Source: Coix lacryma-jobi var. lacryma-jobi (Eukaryota > Streptophyta > Magnoliopsida > Poales > Poaceae). Taken from it: a stretch of DNA of 64,000 nucleotides. A program made the translations under genes and the position numbers. Below, piece after piece: positions 1 to 10,750 of the stretch. The notes under the pieces are model-generated. The model had not been told where the DNA came from. It ran no database searches and saw only the letters and a program-made list of their open reading frames with translations. The stretch spans positions 23,740,842 to 23,804,841 of the forward strand of contig CM019822.1 of NCBI GenBank assembly GCA_009763385.1. Reading direction: 5' to 3'. Position 1 is the stretch's first letter. Every line of letters begins with the position of its first letter.

Positions 1-628
1 ATACTACCCCGAGTGGGCGAGTATCGAGGTTCCCGGTGAGCTGGTAACGGGGAATCCAAGTGAGAGCTCGTGCCCCGTTCGTTAGGGGTCGACTGTGGCC
101 CGGAGGCGGTCTCATAAAGCAGGGGGGCTCAGTCTGCAGGAGTGCCGGGTCCGTTCGATAGGACCCGGTGGCTCGATGCCTCCCTCCGAGGGGATCTCAC
201 TGCACGTCGAGCTCCCCGCCTTGGATACACGTGAGGGGCCTCGAGGGCTCGGCCCTCGAGTAATGCCGCGAGTGGCGCCCCTTGGTGTCCCTGACTCGAG
301 TGCTCGAAGCCGGCTGTCGAACCCTTTTCGAGGGCCAGCCTTCGCTGCTTCGAGACTTAGGGCCGGGGCCCGTTTTTACCTTTATGAAGAAGCCTCCGTC
401 GTCTGGGAATCCTTCTGCCCGTTGGGCACGCCTTTTTAGGCGGGAAACGTCAGGGAGAGCGGCGGGCGCGAAGCTGGAGCGACGGTCGTGGCGGGCCCGG
501 GTAGTGGAGCGAATGGAGAGGTAACGCGTTGTACCCTGCATCCGGCTCGAGACGTGGTTAGGTGGGCGCATTGAATGCATTCGGTTACCTTTTTACGTCG
601 TGGGAGATCCCGCCTGTCTGGATTTCCC
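1..628. other. B1 noncoding region upstream of the antisense gene
   Basis: No credible gene. The stretch matches 62530-63186 in B3 on the same strand, and the reverse complement of about 51650-52200 in B2. This makes it a family-wide noncoding block between the antisense gene and the 3' LTR. It is rich in CTCGAG and CCCGAG motifs, and short open frames in it are by-products of high GC. Confidence 0.75.
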
Positions 629-640
629 CCTATAAATATC
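629..640 (+). promoter_or_regulatory. TATA box of the B1 antisense gene
   Basis: The motif CTATAAATA lies about 140 bases before the ATG at 779. The same TATA box and surrounding sequence recur in B3 at 63187-63195, also ahead of the antisense gene, so the promoter is conserved between two copies. It points opposite to the retrotransposon's own transcription. Confidence 0.65.
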
Positions 641-778
641 GAAAGAGGGGAAAAGAACCTTTTACTTTGCCTTTGCCTTCGCTGCCGCCGTAGCCTTTAC
701 GCGCCCTCTCCTTCGAGCTAGTCGATTGGGGATTTCCGGCCGCCCGTCCGCTGCTCGGATCCGCGCCGCGCCACCGCC

Positions 779-3700
779 ATGGCCGCCAGACACAGATGCT
801 GCCGGCCGAAGACTGGAGCTCGTCGAAGGTGACGCAGAGCGAGATGGACTCGCTGGTGGCCCAGGGCTTCTGCGCCCCAACCTGGAGGAGGGACCCGCAT
901 GGTGGGTTATCCCGTCGGCGGAGCACCGGGAGCCGCACCCGCCGGAGGGGTACGTGGTGAGCTTCACGCGCTACCACCGTATGGGGCTCGGCATCCCGCC
1001 GAGCCGCTTCTTGCGAGGGCTGGCCCACCATTTCGAGGAGGAGCTGCAACACTTCTCCCCCAACTCCATCTCGCACGCCGCCATATTCGCCGCGGTGTGC
1101 GAGGGAGGGGTACCTGAGGATGGAGCCGCACTGGGAGATGTTCGTCCATCTCTTCCGGGGCGAGCTCTTCATCAAGTCCCTGAAGCCCAGCGGGAGGCGG
1201 CCCGTGCGCATGGGCTCCCTTGCCATTACCGCGAGGGCGGGGACCTCGTCGGCCAATGTCCCGCGAGTACCTGCGATACAAGCTTTCCAACCAGGCCGGG
1301 TGGGACGACCATTGGTTCTATCTGCGGAACGAAGGTGGCCTCCTTCCGCAGTACACCGGCAGGGTCCTCACCCAACGCCCGGAGAAGTGGACCTGGGGCG
1401 TTGCGGCGGACAGGCAACGCCACCTGGCCCGCTGATGGAGATGATGAAGACGCTGGTGGATGAGAAGAAGCTGACCGTGCAAGCGGTCATTTGGGTGTTC
1501 CACCAGCGAAGAGTTCTTCCGCTGGCGGACCGCCCCCTTCTTATGCACGAGATGGGCCGCAGGCTCAGCTCGAGGCGCTCAATCGCTCGAGGATGGCCGA
1601 AGAGAGGCTGTCCCGGAACGAGGGCGTCTCCCGGGTGTCGATCACGATCCAGGGGCCGTTCGTCCCTGAACTCTCCAACCTGGTTGCGATGGCACCCGAC
1701 GAGGGGTGTCTCGACCTGGTAAGCCTCCCTCGAGTCGAGTTATCTCGAGCCTCCTCCCCCTTCTTCTCCCTTCGATCCGTTTGCATTCGTCTTGTAGTTT
1801 GCCTCATCACGCTTATTCTTTCTTCAGGGGGCATTTACTTGTCGCGCGTCGAGGCCCCGGTGAGGGAGGACGCCGCGGGTTCTCAGGTGAGGCGCCTCTC
1901 TGCTCAGAAGGTCAAGGAGAGCAAGGATGCCAAAAAGAAGAAAGAGAAAAAATAAAACTTGCGTCGCTTAGCTCGGGAGCAGAGACTGGCGCGAAGCTCG
2001 TCGTAACCGTCAGCCTGGGGACGGGCCCCGAGCTGAGCTCCTCGAGCTCGGAGGAGGAGAGTGGTGATGAGGAGGAGGACGACGACGAGGGGATGGATGT
2101 GCGCTTGATGCGCGCGGGGCTCGTTGATGACAGGGCTGACCGCTCCTCTGTGCAGGAGGGTACACTGGAGGTCCCCCCGACAAAAGGGTCGCGCGGGACG
2201 CAGCCGCGGAAGGCGGCGCCGATCCCTGCCTCGTCGGGGGCCCGAGGTCCGTCGAGCTCTGCGCCGGATGTGGCCCTGGTCGTAAGGAAGCCCCGGACCC
2301 GGAGCGCCTCCGCCAAAGCGCCAACGGAGGCCGCCCCGCGTCAGCCCAGGCGGGGGGTCTCGAGAGGGGTCGGCCCTCGAGAGGCGGTCGACAGGTCGAG
2401 AAGGGTCTCGGGCCCGACCCCGCGAGCCGTCAAGGGGCGCCGTCGAGCCCGCGGAGGAGCGGGCGCCAGGAAGAGGCGTCGAGCCCGCGCCATCACGAGC
2501 GTCGGGGAGGGTGCCCCCGAGCGTCTCGTGACCAGGGGCGCGAGCGTCCCCGGAGTCCATCGCCGTACCGCCGCCGGACACGGAGGCGGACGCGGGAGGG
2601 CGCGACCATCAGCGCGGGCGCCGGAGCAGGTCCCGGAGCCCGCGCCGGGCGAGCGCCACGACGTCAGCACGAGGGTGGTACGGTCGCCCTCTCGCGATGT
2701 GGGGCGGAAGGAGGGCTCTCCCTCGAGGTCGAGCCATGGGAGGCGTCGGGAGCCCTCCCCCCATCCCAGCCCTGTGGAGACGGCCCAGGCACAGGGCTCG
2801 AGCCGTGGGGTGGGCTCGAAGCCCCCGAGTGGGTCCGGTGATTCGGGAAGAAGCCCAGCCGCCGTTTCGGGTGAGTAGTTCCTTGGGTCTCGTGGTAGTG
2901 AGACTTCACCTCTTTGCTTTTGATGACGCGTGCCATCTCCGTCTTCTCAGGGGGAAGCGCTCCTACCAGGAGGAATGGACCTCGCTTCGTCCAAGCGGGC
3001 CAAGACCTCGAGCCCCGTCGAGGCACAGGCACCTCGAGGTATGGCACCTTCCTCCGCTAGAGAAGCCGCTTGGCTGGAGAAGGCCCGAGCTGCCATGGCT
3101 CGAGGGGGCCGGATGATCGTCGCCAATTTTGGTGAGGCCGTCGCCATCGACCACGGGGGTCGAGGTTCTCTTCCTGGTTCTGACATCTCCGTCATCTCGT
3201 ATTGCAGGGGCCTCAGCTCATGGCATTGAGCCGGCCACCACCGTATCCGCCGAAGCGCTGCCTCCTCCCCCTCCTCCTCCTCCCGCGATGGTGCCAACTG
3301 GGAGCGCCATCCTTCCCTCACCGCGACGGGTGTTCCGGGGAAGCGCGTGGGGCGAGCACGGCCCCGCCGGCGTCTGGGGCTGAGGAGACTGCGCCCCTTG
3401 TGGCTCCGACCAGCACGGCCGGGCCGCGGAGGAGGGAAGGGGGGAAGAGGCATCGGCGAGAAGGAGCCGACGGTGGAGGACCTCCTGAACGAGCTGGAGC
3501 AGGGGCCGCTCCTCGCGCGGGCTCGATGACGGGGGAGGAGCGAGGCCCGAGGTGCCGGCTAGCGCCGACAAGGCGCCGGAGGGCCCGGCCGGGGAAGAGG
3601 GCCCGGGGTCGAGCCTTCCCTCGACCGATCCGCAACAGGAAGTGCCGGCGGAGGGACGGAGGGAGTCGGGGCCCGTGCCGTCGGGCGGCGGTTCGCTGTC

Positions 3701-5155
3701 GGGGCAGCTCGAGGCGGAGGAGGATCTGCCCGACATCGAGCTCGACCGACCGATATGGCCGTTTCCCGTCCCTCTGAGCCCGCCCCTTGCCGTGGTTCCA
3801 ATCGAGCAGCCGGCCCAGCGGGGGGCCCCGCGCGAGGTGCGGTCCATCTTCCGGGAGGTGGCGGTGCTTATGGCGGAGGCGGAGCGGTCCTGCTCCGAGG
3901 AGGCGGGCCGGTCCGCACAGGTGTCAGCCGCCCTCGCGCGGGCTGAGGCGGAGCTTCGAGATCTCCGCGCGGAGCTGAGCCGGAACGCCCAGATGGCGAG
4001 CCGGCTTAACGAGGCGGAGGCGGAGGTCCGGGTGGCTCGAGGCGAGGTCGCTCGATCCAAGGAGGAGGCCGCCGCCGTTCTCGAAGCGTCGAGGAAGGAG
4101 GCCGCGGACGCCCAAAGCGAGGCCACCTCTGCCCGGGCTGAAGCCGAGGCGGCGAAGCGGGAGGCTGCTGACGCCCGTGGCGAGGCCGCCGCCGCCGAAC
4201 CGCAGCGGAGGTGGCGAGAAAAGAGGCCGAAGACGCCAAGAGTGGTGCTGCCACCGCCCGAGCTGCCGAGGGGGCGGCGCGGCAGGAGGTGATCCGCAAG
4301 GATCTGGCCCTGGTAGAGGCGGGCCGGCTGATCGAGGACCTTAGGTCCGAGAAGCTCCTCACGCTGGCCGAGAAGCGCAGGTTGGAGCAGCGTGCTGAGG
4401 GCCTGACCAGCGACCTCGCCGCACTGGGGCAACACTGCGACGGTGAGGCTTACACCTTGTTCTTGTTTGGGTCTCGAAGTTCTTTGTTACGCCGCGGTCT
4501 CACTCTTCCTTGTTTGTTGCGCAGGGGTCGAGAAGACGGTCGAGGAGCTCCGCGGGACGAACCAGGCTCTCTTGGACCAACTCCAAGATGAGACGATGGT
4601 GGCGGAGCGGGCTCGCTCCTCTCTCGACCGGCTCGGCCCCATGTGGGTGCTCCTCCTGTGACCGCGGCAGAAGGTGCAATGGCTCGGGGCGATGCCTTGG
4701 TCGACGCCTTGTGCTTCTTCGACGCAGCTGCGCGGGACCGTGTCTGGCAAGCTCTCCATCACGGCGTCAAGCAGACACTCGCGGTTGTTCGCTCTGGTTT
4801 CCGCTTCCCGGTCCATGTTGTCGCGAATGGCTTCATTGAGATCGAGGGGAAGGATGAGGAGTGGAACAACCGCCGTGTCGACAAAATTTTGGAGAAGATG
4901 GAGGGGCCGGGGACGTCGCTCGCGAAGATCTTCGAGGAGGACGTGCTGCCTCTTGACGCCAGCAGCGGTGTCAGGAGCCCTCCTCCTTCGAGCTCGGGCG
5001 TCGAGGTCGAGCCTGCCATCGTGGACCTCGGGGAGGAGTACCGCAACCGACGAGGACTGAGGCCTTCGTGCCAAATTTTGGGCGTCGAGGCCCTTGTAAG
5101 ATTCTATGACATAAATGAGGGTACGTCGAGACCCGAACGTATATTGATTTGTTTA
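779..5155 (+). pseudogene. antisense gene of B1 (Transposase_28-type domain plus coiled coil)
   Basis: A multi-exon gene on the strand opposite gag-pol. The N-terminal part (about 930-1560) matches the 'putative gypsy type transposon' family (Transposase_28, PF04195), with EGYVVSFTRYHRMGLG, an EPHWEMFVHLFRGELF block and WDDHWFYLRN. A Ser/Glu/Asp-rich stretch and a long Arg/Ser-rich disordered region follow (1980-2870). The C-terminal part is an Ala/Glu/Arg coiled coil (3830-4440) and a folded-looking end (4650-5150). Four GT-AG introns are visible: 1719-1827, 2871-2950, 3132-3207 and 4443-4524. The ATG at 779 is chosen because B3 uses the equivalent one. The frame is off by one or two bases in several exons (near 800, 880, 1100, 1828, 2951, 4200, 4640), so this copy is broken or carries sequencing errors. 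The function of this protein family is not established. Confidence 0.7.
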
Positions 5156-5553
5156 TGAAAAGAGTTGTTTTCTTTTCAAATGCGTTTGACCGCTTCTCTT
5201 TGTCGCAAGCTCGAGTTTCTGCTAACTTAGTCTGTGTTCCTTCGATACGTCGAGCCCCTCGAGGGAGGCGTAGGTAGGGCACCGTAGCCGGGGCGTAGTT
5301 GCCGTCTACGTCGACGCCCCCCGACCTTGGAGGCTCGAGGTACTTTAAGATTTAGACGTCGCTAGTTCACTCGAGGCGCGAGTCGAGACGAGGGTCAAAT
5401 TTTGAAAAGAAAACACGCGTTGTTTCCCGGAGTCTGGGGGGCGTTTACCCCCTTGTCACCCCCGAGGGGCTCGACCCTGAGCTAGGCAGGGTCGAGGCTA
5501 CCTTGAGTTGCTAAGTAACATGAAAAGCTGCGCACGAGTTGGCCCATTCATAT
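5156..5553. other. convergent 3' ends of antisense gene and pol in B1
   Basis: About 400 bases with no gene, between the stop of the antisense gene and the end of pol. Both genes run into this stretch, so it should hold their 3' untranslated ends. Nothing else stands out beyond scattered CTCGAG motifs. Confidence 0.5.
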
Positions 5554-7513
5554 TCAACGTGTTTGTACAAAGCAAAAAATGAACAAGGCCTCGAGGCCCT
5601 TAAGGTAGAAGCGACTAGCTGAGATATGTTCCACACTTCGCCAGGATCCGGCCTTGGTCGTCGTAGACTTGTATGTGCCTGGCTTGAGTACTTCTCCACG
5701 GTGTAATGGGCCTTTCCCACGAGGGGTGAGCTTATGGCGCCCTCGATTTCTTGCAGTCCGCCGAAGCACGAGGTCCCCCACCGCCAGGTCCCCTTTGCGC
5801 ACGTGCTTGTCGTGGTAGCATCGAAGTGTTTGCTGGTAGCGTGCAGAGTTGATGACGCCCCACGTCTCGGGCCTCCTCGAGCTGGTCCTTGGCGTTTGGC
5901 GAGCCTTTCGTCACTACTGGTTTGCTCATTGGGCTCGAAGTCGAGGTGAGCCGTACTCGAGGTCCGTAGGTAAGACGGCCTCGGCGCCGTAGGTTAGGAA
6001 AAACGGAGTGAACCCGTGGCTCGACTCGGCGTAGTCCTGAGGCCCCACAGCACCGAAGGAGTTCTGTAGCCACCCCTTTTCCGAAATCTTTGAGGTCTTG
6101 ACAGCCTTGGCTTTAGCCCATGGAGTCCATGCCGTTGGCGCGCTCGACCTGCCCGTTGCATTGGGGTATGCGACCGAGGCCCAGGTTACGCAAATGTTGT
6201 TGTCATCGCAGAGAAGTTGGTGAACGTTTTGCCCGTGAATTGGGTGCCGTTGTCGGTGATGATGACATTAGGCACCCCGAACCGGTACATGTGTTGCGAT
6301 GAACTCGACAGCCCTCTCGGAGGTGGGGTCTCCTATCGGCTTAGCCTCGATCCACTTGGTGAACTTGTCGACTGCCACGAGCATGTGTGTGTACCCTCCA
6401 CTTGTCCTTCTGAGGGGACCCCGAGGTCGAGCCCCCAAACGGCAAATGGCCAAGTTTGGGATCATCTGCAGGTCGTGTGCGGCTGGTGCGTTTGCTTGGC
6501 GTAGAATTGACACCCATGGCATGCTTGGACCAAACGCTTGGCATCCCCAATGGCGGTCGGCCAATAGAAGCCTTGTCGGAAGGCGTTGCCAGCCAGGCCC
6601 TCGGCGCTGCGTGGTGGCCGCAAGCCCCCGAGTGCATATCGTCGAGGAGCTTGCGCCCTTCCTCGAGTGGGATGCAGCGTTGAAGGATCCCCGTCGGACT
6701 TCGTCGGTATAGCTCCCGTTTGTCGCCGTAGATGACGTAGGTCTTGGCCCTCCGAGCGATGCGTCGGGCCTCTGTCTTGTTTTCTGGTAGCTCGCCTCGC
6801 GTCAGGTAGTCGAGGTAGGGCGTCCGCCAGTCGAGGGGCCGTGATGACGAAAGAGCATGTGCGTCGACCTGCATCTCTCTGCGGACGTCGAGGGGTCCTT
6901 CTCAAGGGTTGCGTTGAGAGTCGAGCCCCCCGTGTCTTGCCGAGGGGTGGCGTCGAGGGGCCAGCCCCCGGGTCGATTTCGACGGATGGCTCGAAGACGT
7001 CCCTCGAGAAGACGTCTGGCGGTACCGTGCCGCGCGTGGACGCCAACTTTTGCCAGCTCGTCTGCGGCCTCGTTGTATTTCCGAGCTACGTTGTTGAGCT
7101 CGAGGCCGTAAAACTTGTTTTCCAGCTTGCGCACCTCCCCGCAGTATGCTTCCATCTTGGGATCGATGCAGCTTGAAGCTTCATAACCTGGTTGACGACG
7201 AGCTGCGAGTCTCCTCGGGCGTCGAGGGTCGGACCCCGACTCGAGGGCGATGCGCAGCCCATTGACGAGGGCCTCGTACTCGCGACGTTGTTGGAGGCGG
7301 GGAAGTGCAAGCGTAGCAGGTAGCGCATGTGTACTCCGAGGGTGAGATGAAGAGCAGGCCTGCTCCTGCCCCCGTCTTCGTGAGGGATCCATCGAAGTAC
7401 ATGGTCCAGAGCTCGGCTTGAATCTGTGCCGGCGGGAGCTGAGTGTCGGTCCATTCAGCAACGAAGTCCGCCAACGCTTGCGACTTGATGGCCTTCGCGG
7501 GCATAGGTGATGG
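5554..7513 (-). pseudogene. pol fragment of B1: RNase H and integrase
   Basis: Reading from 7513 down: an RNase H domain (DFVAEWTDTQ, then WTMYFDGS with its catalytic Asp and the AEYEALVNGL Glu motif, ending RKYNEAADELAKVGV), an integrase zinc finger (paired His, then CHGCQ near 6510), and the integrase core with DKFTKW, TDNGTQF and GQVERANG as the D, D and E sites (6440 to 6120). The C-terminal end (5830-5560) carries GDLVLRR and a polyprotein-end motif. Frames shift at about 7290, 6900, 6470, 6200 and 5750. Protease and RT are absent because of the gag-pol deletion. It cannot encode a working polyprotein. Confidence 0.8.
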
Positions 7514-8475
7514 TCTCCTGCACTTGTGCGAGTTGCGCCGCCCGGCCATCGTCGTGCTTAGGCGGCACAGCCGGTGGTAGAGGTTCGTCCCTTCCCTGAA
7601 CGCGTGATCCGCCTGCCGCGGCCACGTCGCTAGGTCCCTCTAGGTCAGTGCCGGCCTGCCGTCGTCGCCTTCGTCCTCGGTGTCGCATACGACTCCCTCG
7701 AGGTGGAAGCACTCCCTGGTGGGATCCCAGAGGTCGGGGTCTGGTAGTCGTATTCGTCGGAGTCGGAGCTGTTGACGGCACTTGCCTTGACCGATGCTGG
7801 GACCGCAGCTCGCGGTACCATTCTCCGACGGTGGCTCGTCGAGGTGGCTCGAAGGCTCGCAAAAGTCACGGTCGACGCACGCGGGGTGGACGATCTCCAG
7901 GCTGGCCATGGCCTGCAGCAGCGCGCCCGGACGCTGCTCCCGGTCCGCCATCGTCTGGTCCTGATGGCGCTCGTCGCGGCGGTGGGCGTATACAGCCGCA
8001 GAGTTGTCGAGGCCGACCGGGAACCGCTGGCGCCGAGCGCGGCGCGACCCGTGCGGGAGGAGGCTGAATGGCGTCGACGGCGCACGGCTCGGAGGCCTCT
8101 GGCCTGGTTCCTGGTCCGTACGCATGATGAATGCGAAGTCGCTCGGCGGGCGCGGGAGCGCCCTGGAGGTCTCCGGCCGCACGCCGGGCTGGTTTCCCCT
8201 TGGGGACCCTTCACCGGCTACGGGGGCGTAGGTGTTTGCCGCGGCACCGCCTGCGCCCGGCGACGACGGTGACGACGGCGCCGCTCGCGATGTGGCGACG
8301 CGTGGTGGTGCGGGTGACGCGTCGCGCCCCCCGCGCGGGGTGGCGTGACGCGCGCTCCGCTCAGGCCCTTCGTGGAGAGCAGAGTCATCTCGTCGCCGTT
8401 GCCTGTGGCCAGGAACTCGAGGCTCCCGAACCAGACGACGACTCCAGCCGAGAACGGAAGAGGGGATGAAGCCAT
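7514..8475 (-). pseudogene. gag N-terminal fragment of B1
   Basis: The frame begins MASS at 8475, just inside the primer-site region, and B2 has the matching start at 49497 (shared EMTLLST-like and TPPRAGG-like stretches). The protein is Arg/Pro-rich and ends in a segment with RAAQLAQVQE that is also present in B2 (RAAQLAQVRE). The capsid core and zinc knuckle that should follow are deleted, and the sequence runs straight into RNase H. At least two frame changes occur within the fragment. Confidence 0.65.
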
Positions 8476-8504
8476 CCAGAATCAACGAGAACCGGCTCGA
8501 CACG

Positions 8505-8534
8505 CGAAGTCCCCTACCTGGCGCGCGCGCCAAC
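8505..8534 (-). other. primer binding site region of B1
   Basis: Directly inside the 5' LTR end the minus strand reads GTTGGCGCGCGCGCCAGG followed by TAGGGG. TGGCGC followed by a GTAGGGG-type stretch is what a tRNA 3' end would pair with. I did not assign the tRNA. Confidence 0.45.
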
Positions 8535-8810
8535 TATCGGTGTTTCGTACCCGGGGTATCAACACCAACGAGTGATATGATCGCGTGCTTCTCTTCCTGG
8601 ATGGGTGATGCAAGAGGACCAAGGATTTATCCTGGTTCGGGCAAAGAAGGCCCTACGTCCAGCGGGGGAGATGTTCTTGTATTACTTGCACCTAAGTGCT
8701 TGTACAGGGGAGAATACAAGCTCAGTGAGCGTGGACCGGAGTCCGGACTTGTGCTTGTGCGTGGACTCGTGTGTTGTGTCTGTCCTCTTGAATGAGGGCC
8801 CTAGTGTCCC

Positions 8811-8822
8811 CTTTTATAGAGC
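8811..8822 (-). promoter_or_regulatory. TATA box in the B1 LTR
   Basis: The minus strand reads GCTCTATAAAAG. The same motif is in the B2 3' LTR at about 53650 and, as TTCTATAAAAGG, in B3 at about 61240. It is the likely promoter of the genomic transcript. Confidence 0.65.
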
Positions 8823-9094
8823 AAGGGGAGGCCAGGGTTACATAAAGGTATTTACAGGTGTCGGGGCGTATGGTGCCCCATACGGAGAAGGGTAGGAACC
8901 CTGTCTTGTCGGGGCCACTGGAGCCGATGTGATCGTCGCTTTTGAGGCGTCCTTGGGTCGTGGCCTCCATCCTGGCGCGGACGTGGTGGCGCGACAAGGC
9001 GGGAGCCGTACAGCACCCATCCCGGGATGTACAGTACGCGGCGGGGTCCCTCCGGACTTTGGGGTACCTGTCTTCCAATAGCACGAAAGTAGTT

Positions 9095-9397
9095 AGGGCT
9101 CGAAGGACGCGGAGCCGGCTTCGAGGTAGTGCCACGGGGGCTCGAGGGGCGCGGAGCCGGCCTCGAGGTGTTACAGTGCAGGGCTCGAGGGGCGCGTAGC
9201 CGGCCTCGAGGGGTTACAGTGCAGGGCTCGAGGGGCGCGTAGCCGGCCTCGAGGGGTTACTGTGCAGGGCTCGAGGGGCGCGTAGCCGGCCTCGAGGGGT
9301 TACAGTGCAGGGCTCGAGGGGCGCGTAGCCGGCCTCGAGGGGTTACTGTGCAGGGCTCGAGGGGCGCGTAGCCGGCCTCGAGGGGTTACAGTGCAGG
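9095..9397. repeat. 43-bp tandem repeat in the B1 LTR
   Basis: About seven copies of a 43-base unit containing GGCTCGAGGGGCGCG and GCCGGCCTCGAGGGGTTAC. The last five copies are almost identical and are spaced exactly 43 bases apart. Each unit holds two CTCGAG sites in inverted context. B3 has about one copy, the B2 3' LTR about six and the B2 5' LTR about one, so copy number varies within the family. Confidence 0.85.
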
Positions 9398-9595
9398 GCT
9401 TGGCCGAATAGTGCCGTACTGGTGCCCTTTTGCCCATGCTTGTGGTGAAAACGAGACTTGACCTTTACACCGAGTCACTGTGGTACATGCTGTGCACTAG
9501 TGGACATGACCGGAGTAGGTGAAGGCATTAAATGCGTGGTATGGGCTGGTACGGCTGTCAGCTCGAGGTCCGTGCGTTAAGGCTCGAGGTGTGGG

Positions 9596-9845
9596 GGCGC
9601 GCTCGCCCGAGCCTGGAGGGCTCGGGCGAGACGGAGAGCGATCGTGCTCGCCCGAGGCCTTGCTGGGAGGGCTCGGGCGAGACGGAGACAGTGAGGCCCA
9701 GCGTTCGCCCGAGGCCTGCTTGGGGCTCGGCGAGACGGAGATAAGCGTTCGCCCGAGGCTTGGCTGGAGGGCTCGGGCGAGACGGAGATAGAGCGTTCGC
9801 CCGAGCCTGGCTGGGAGGGCTCGGGCGAGACGGAGATAGAGCGTT
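9596..9845. repeat. CTCGGGCGAGACGGAG repeat array in the B1 LTR
   Basis: Five or six imperfect units of roughly 45-60 bases, each pairing CGCCCGAGCC with GGCTCGGGCG so that each can fold as a hairpin. The same units occur in the LTRs of B2, B3 and the unrelated chromovirus C. Confidence 0.8.
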
Positions 9846-9948
9846 AGGGTGTTTTGCATTGATTGGGGGTACCCTTTTTTGTACCACCGACAAAAATACA
9901 AGGGGAGAGGTTTTGATCTTCATTTCTTGGAAGGAGATTAACAGGAAA

Positions 9949-10625
9949 GGTTAGTTTGTGTCCCTCTTGCCTCAATTTGCTCAATTGTTGCTCAATTTGT
10001 GAATCACTTTTTAGATCTAGGGTTTCACCCATGAGTGAGAGAGAGAATACCTACGTTAATGAGTGAGCTTGCTTAAGATGGTTAAATAATGTCTCTCATC
10101 TATACTGCTTCGTATTTACTTTTAAATTTTGTTTATGTTTGATATCTTTCCTTGTTTCCATGTATAATGCTGTGTTCTTGAGTATTTATGTAGAGAGGGA
10201 AATGTAGGTTTTTATATAATATTTATGTTTTTTATTATGTTGTTTATTTCTCAATTATTTTTTAGGTTAGTTTGTGTCCCTCTTGCCTCAATTTGCTCAT
10301 TCTTGCTCAATTTGATGATTCACTTTTTAGATCTAGGGTTTCACCCATGAGTGAGAGAGAAGAATACCTACGTTAATGAGTGAGCTTGCTTAAGATGGTT
10401 AAATAATGTCTCTCATCTATACTGCTTCGTATTTACTTTTAAATTTTGTTTATGCATGATATCTTTCCTTGTTTCCATGTATAATGGTGTGTTCTTGAGT
10501 ATTTATGTAGAGAGGGAAATGTAGGTTTTTATATAATATTTATGTTTTTTATTATGTTGTTTATTTCTCAATTGTTTTTTAGGTTAGTTTGTGTCCCTCT
10601 TGCCTCAATTTGCTCATTCTTGCTC
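9949..10625. repeat. 316-bp tandem duplication in the CACTA 5' region
   Basis: Two nearly identical units of about 316 bases start GGTTAGTTTGTG at 9949 and 10265, and a third partial unit starts at 10582. A further shorter copy, with about 90 bases of preceding leader, lies at 10829-10920. Each unit begins right after a TTTTAG-like acceptor context, so leader-intron sequence appears to have been duplicated. No gene is seen here. Confidence 0.85.
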
Positions 10626-10741
10626 AATTGATGATATTAGGTATTTTAAATTATGCTACTTAGTTTTTTTTACTTTAAACCCCAGTAAACTCTAAACACT
10701 AGCTAATAATAATTCCTAGCTAACCGCCTATGCTATCTCTG

Positions 10742-10750
10742 GTATAAATA
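10742..10750 (+). promoter_or_regulatory. TATA box ahead of the TNP2 gene
   Basis: GTATAAATA followed by CCCC lies about 290 bases before the TNP2 start. It is followed by a GC-rich leader and an intron-like AT-rich stretch ending TTTTTACAG at 11026. This is a plausible transposase promoter. Confidence 0.5.

Larger units (their letters stand above)
1..9892 (-). mobile_element. B1: deleted Tat/Grande-type gypsy retrotransposon
   Basis: Read on the minus strand, the order is 5' LTR (8535-9892), primer-site region, gag N-terminus, RNase H and integrase, a gene on the opposite strand (779-5155), then noncoding sequence running toward a 3' LTR beyond base 1. The LTR begins TGTCGG on the minus strand, and AAAAT follows it at 9893-9897 as the visible half of a target duplication. 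Gag is joined directly to the RNase H part of pol near 7513, so gag capsid, protease and RT are missing. An antisense gene between pol and the 3' LTR is known in the Tat/Grande/RIRE2 group of gypsy elements, which is the basis for the lineage call. The element is inserted in the 5' leader region of the CACTA transposon. B2 and B3 are relatives. Confidence 0.85.
8535..9892 (-). repeat. 5' LTR of B1
   Basis: 1358 bases. On the minus strand it starts TGTCGGTGGTAC and ends near ACACCGATA, a mutated form of the CCGACA end seen in B2. It aligns along its length with the B2 LTRs (47607-49443 and 52614-53943, opposite strand) and the B3 LTR (60964-62168, same strand). It contains two tandem arrays, annotated separately. 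Confidence 0.9.

Noticed and set aside
3218..4435. 405-residue open frame on the minus strand
   Set aside because: It is the complement of the Ala/Glu/Arg coiled coil of the plus-strand antisense gene. The translation is Ser/Ala/Arg low complexity, with no family motif.
9095..9397. Regular 43-bp repeats resembling a CRISPR array
   Set aside because: There are no variable spacers, the whole unit is repeated, and it lies inside a plant LTR. It is a minisatellite.
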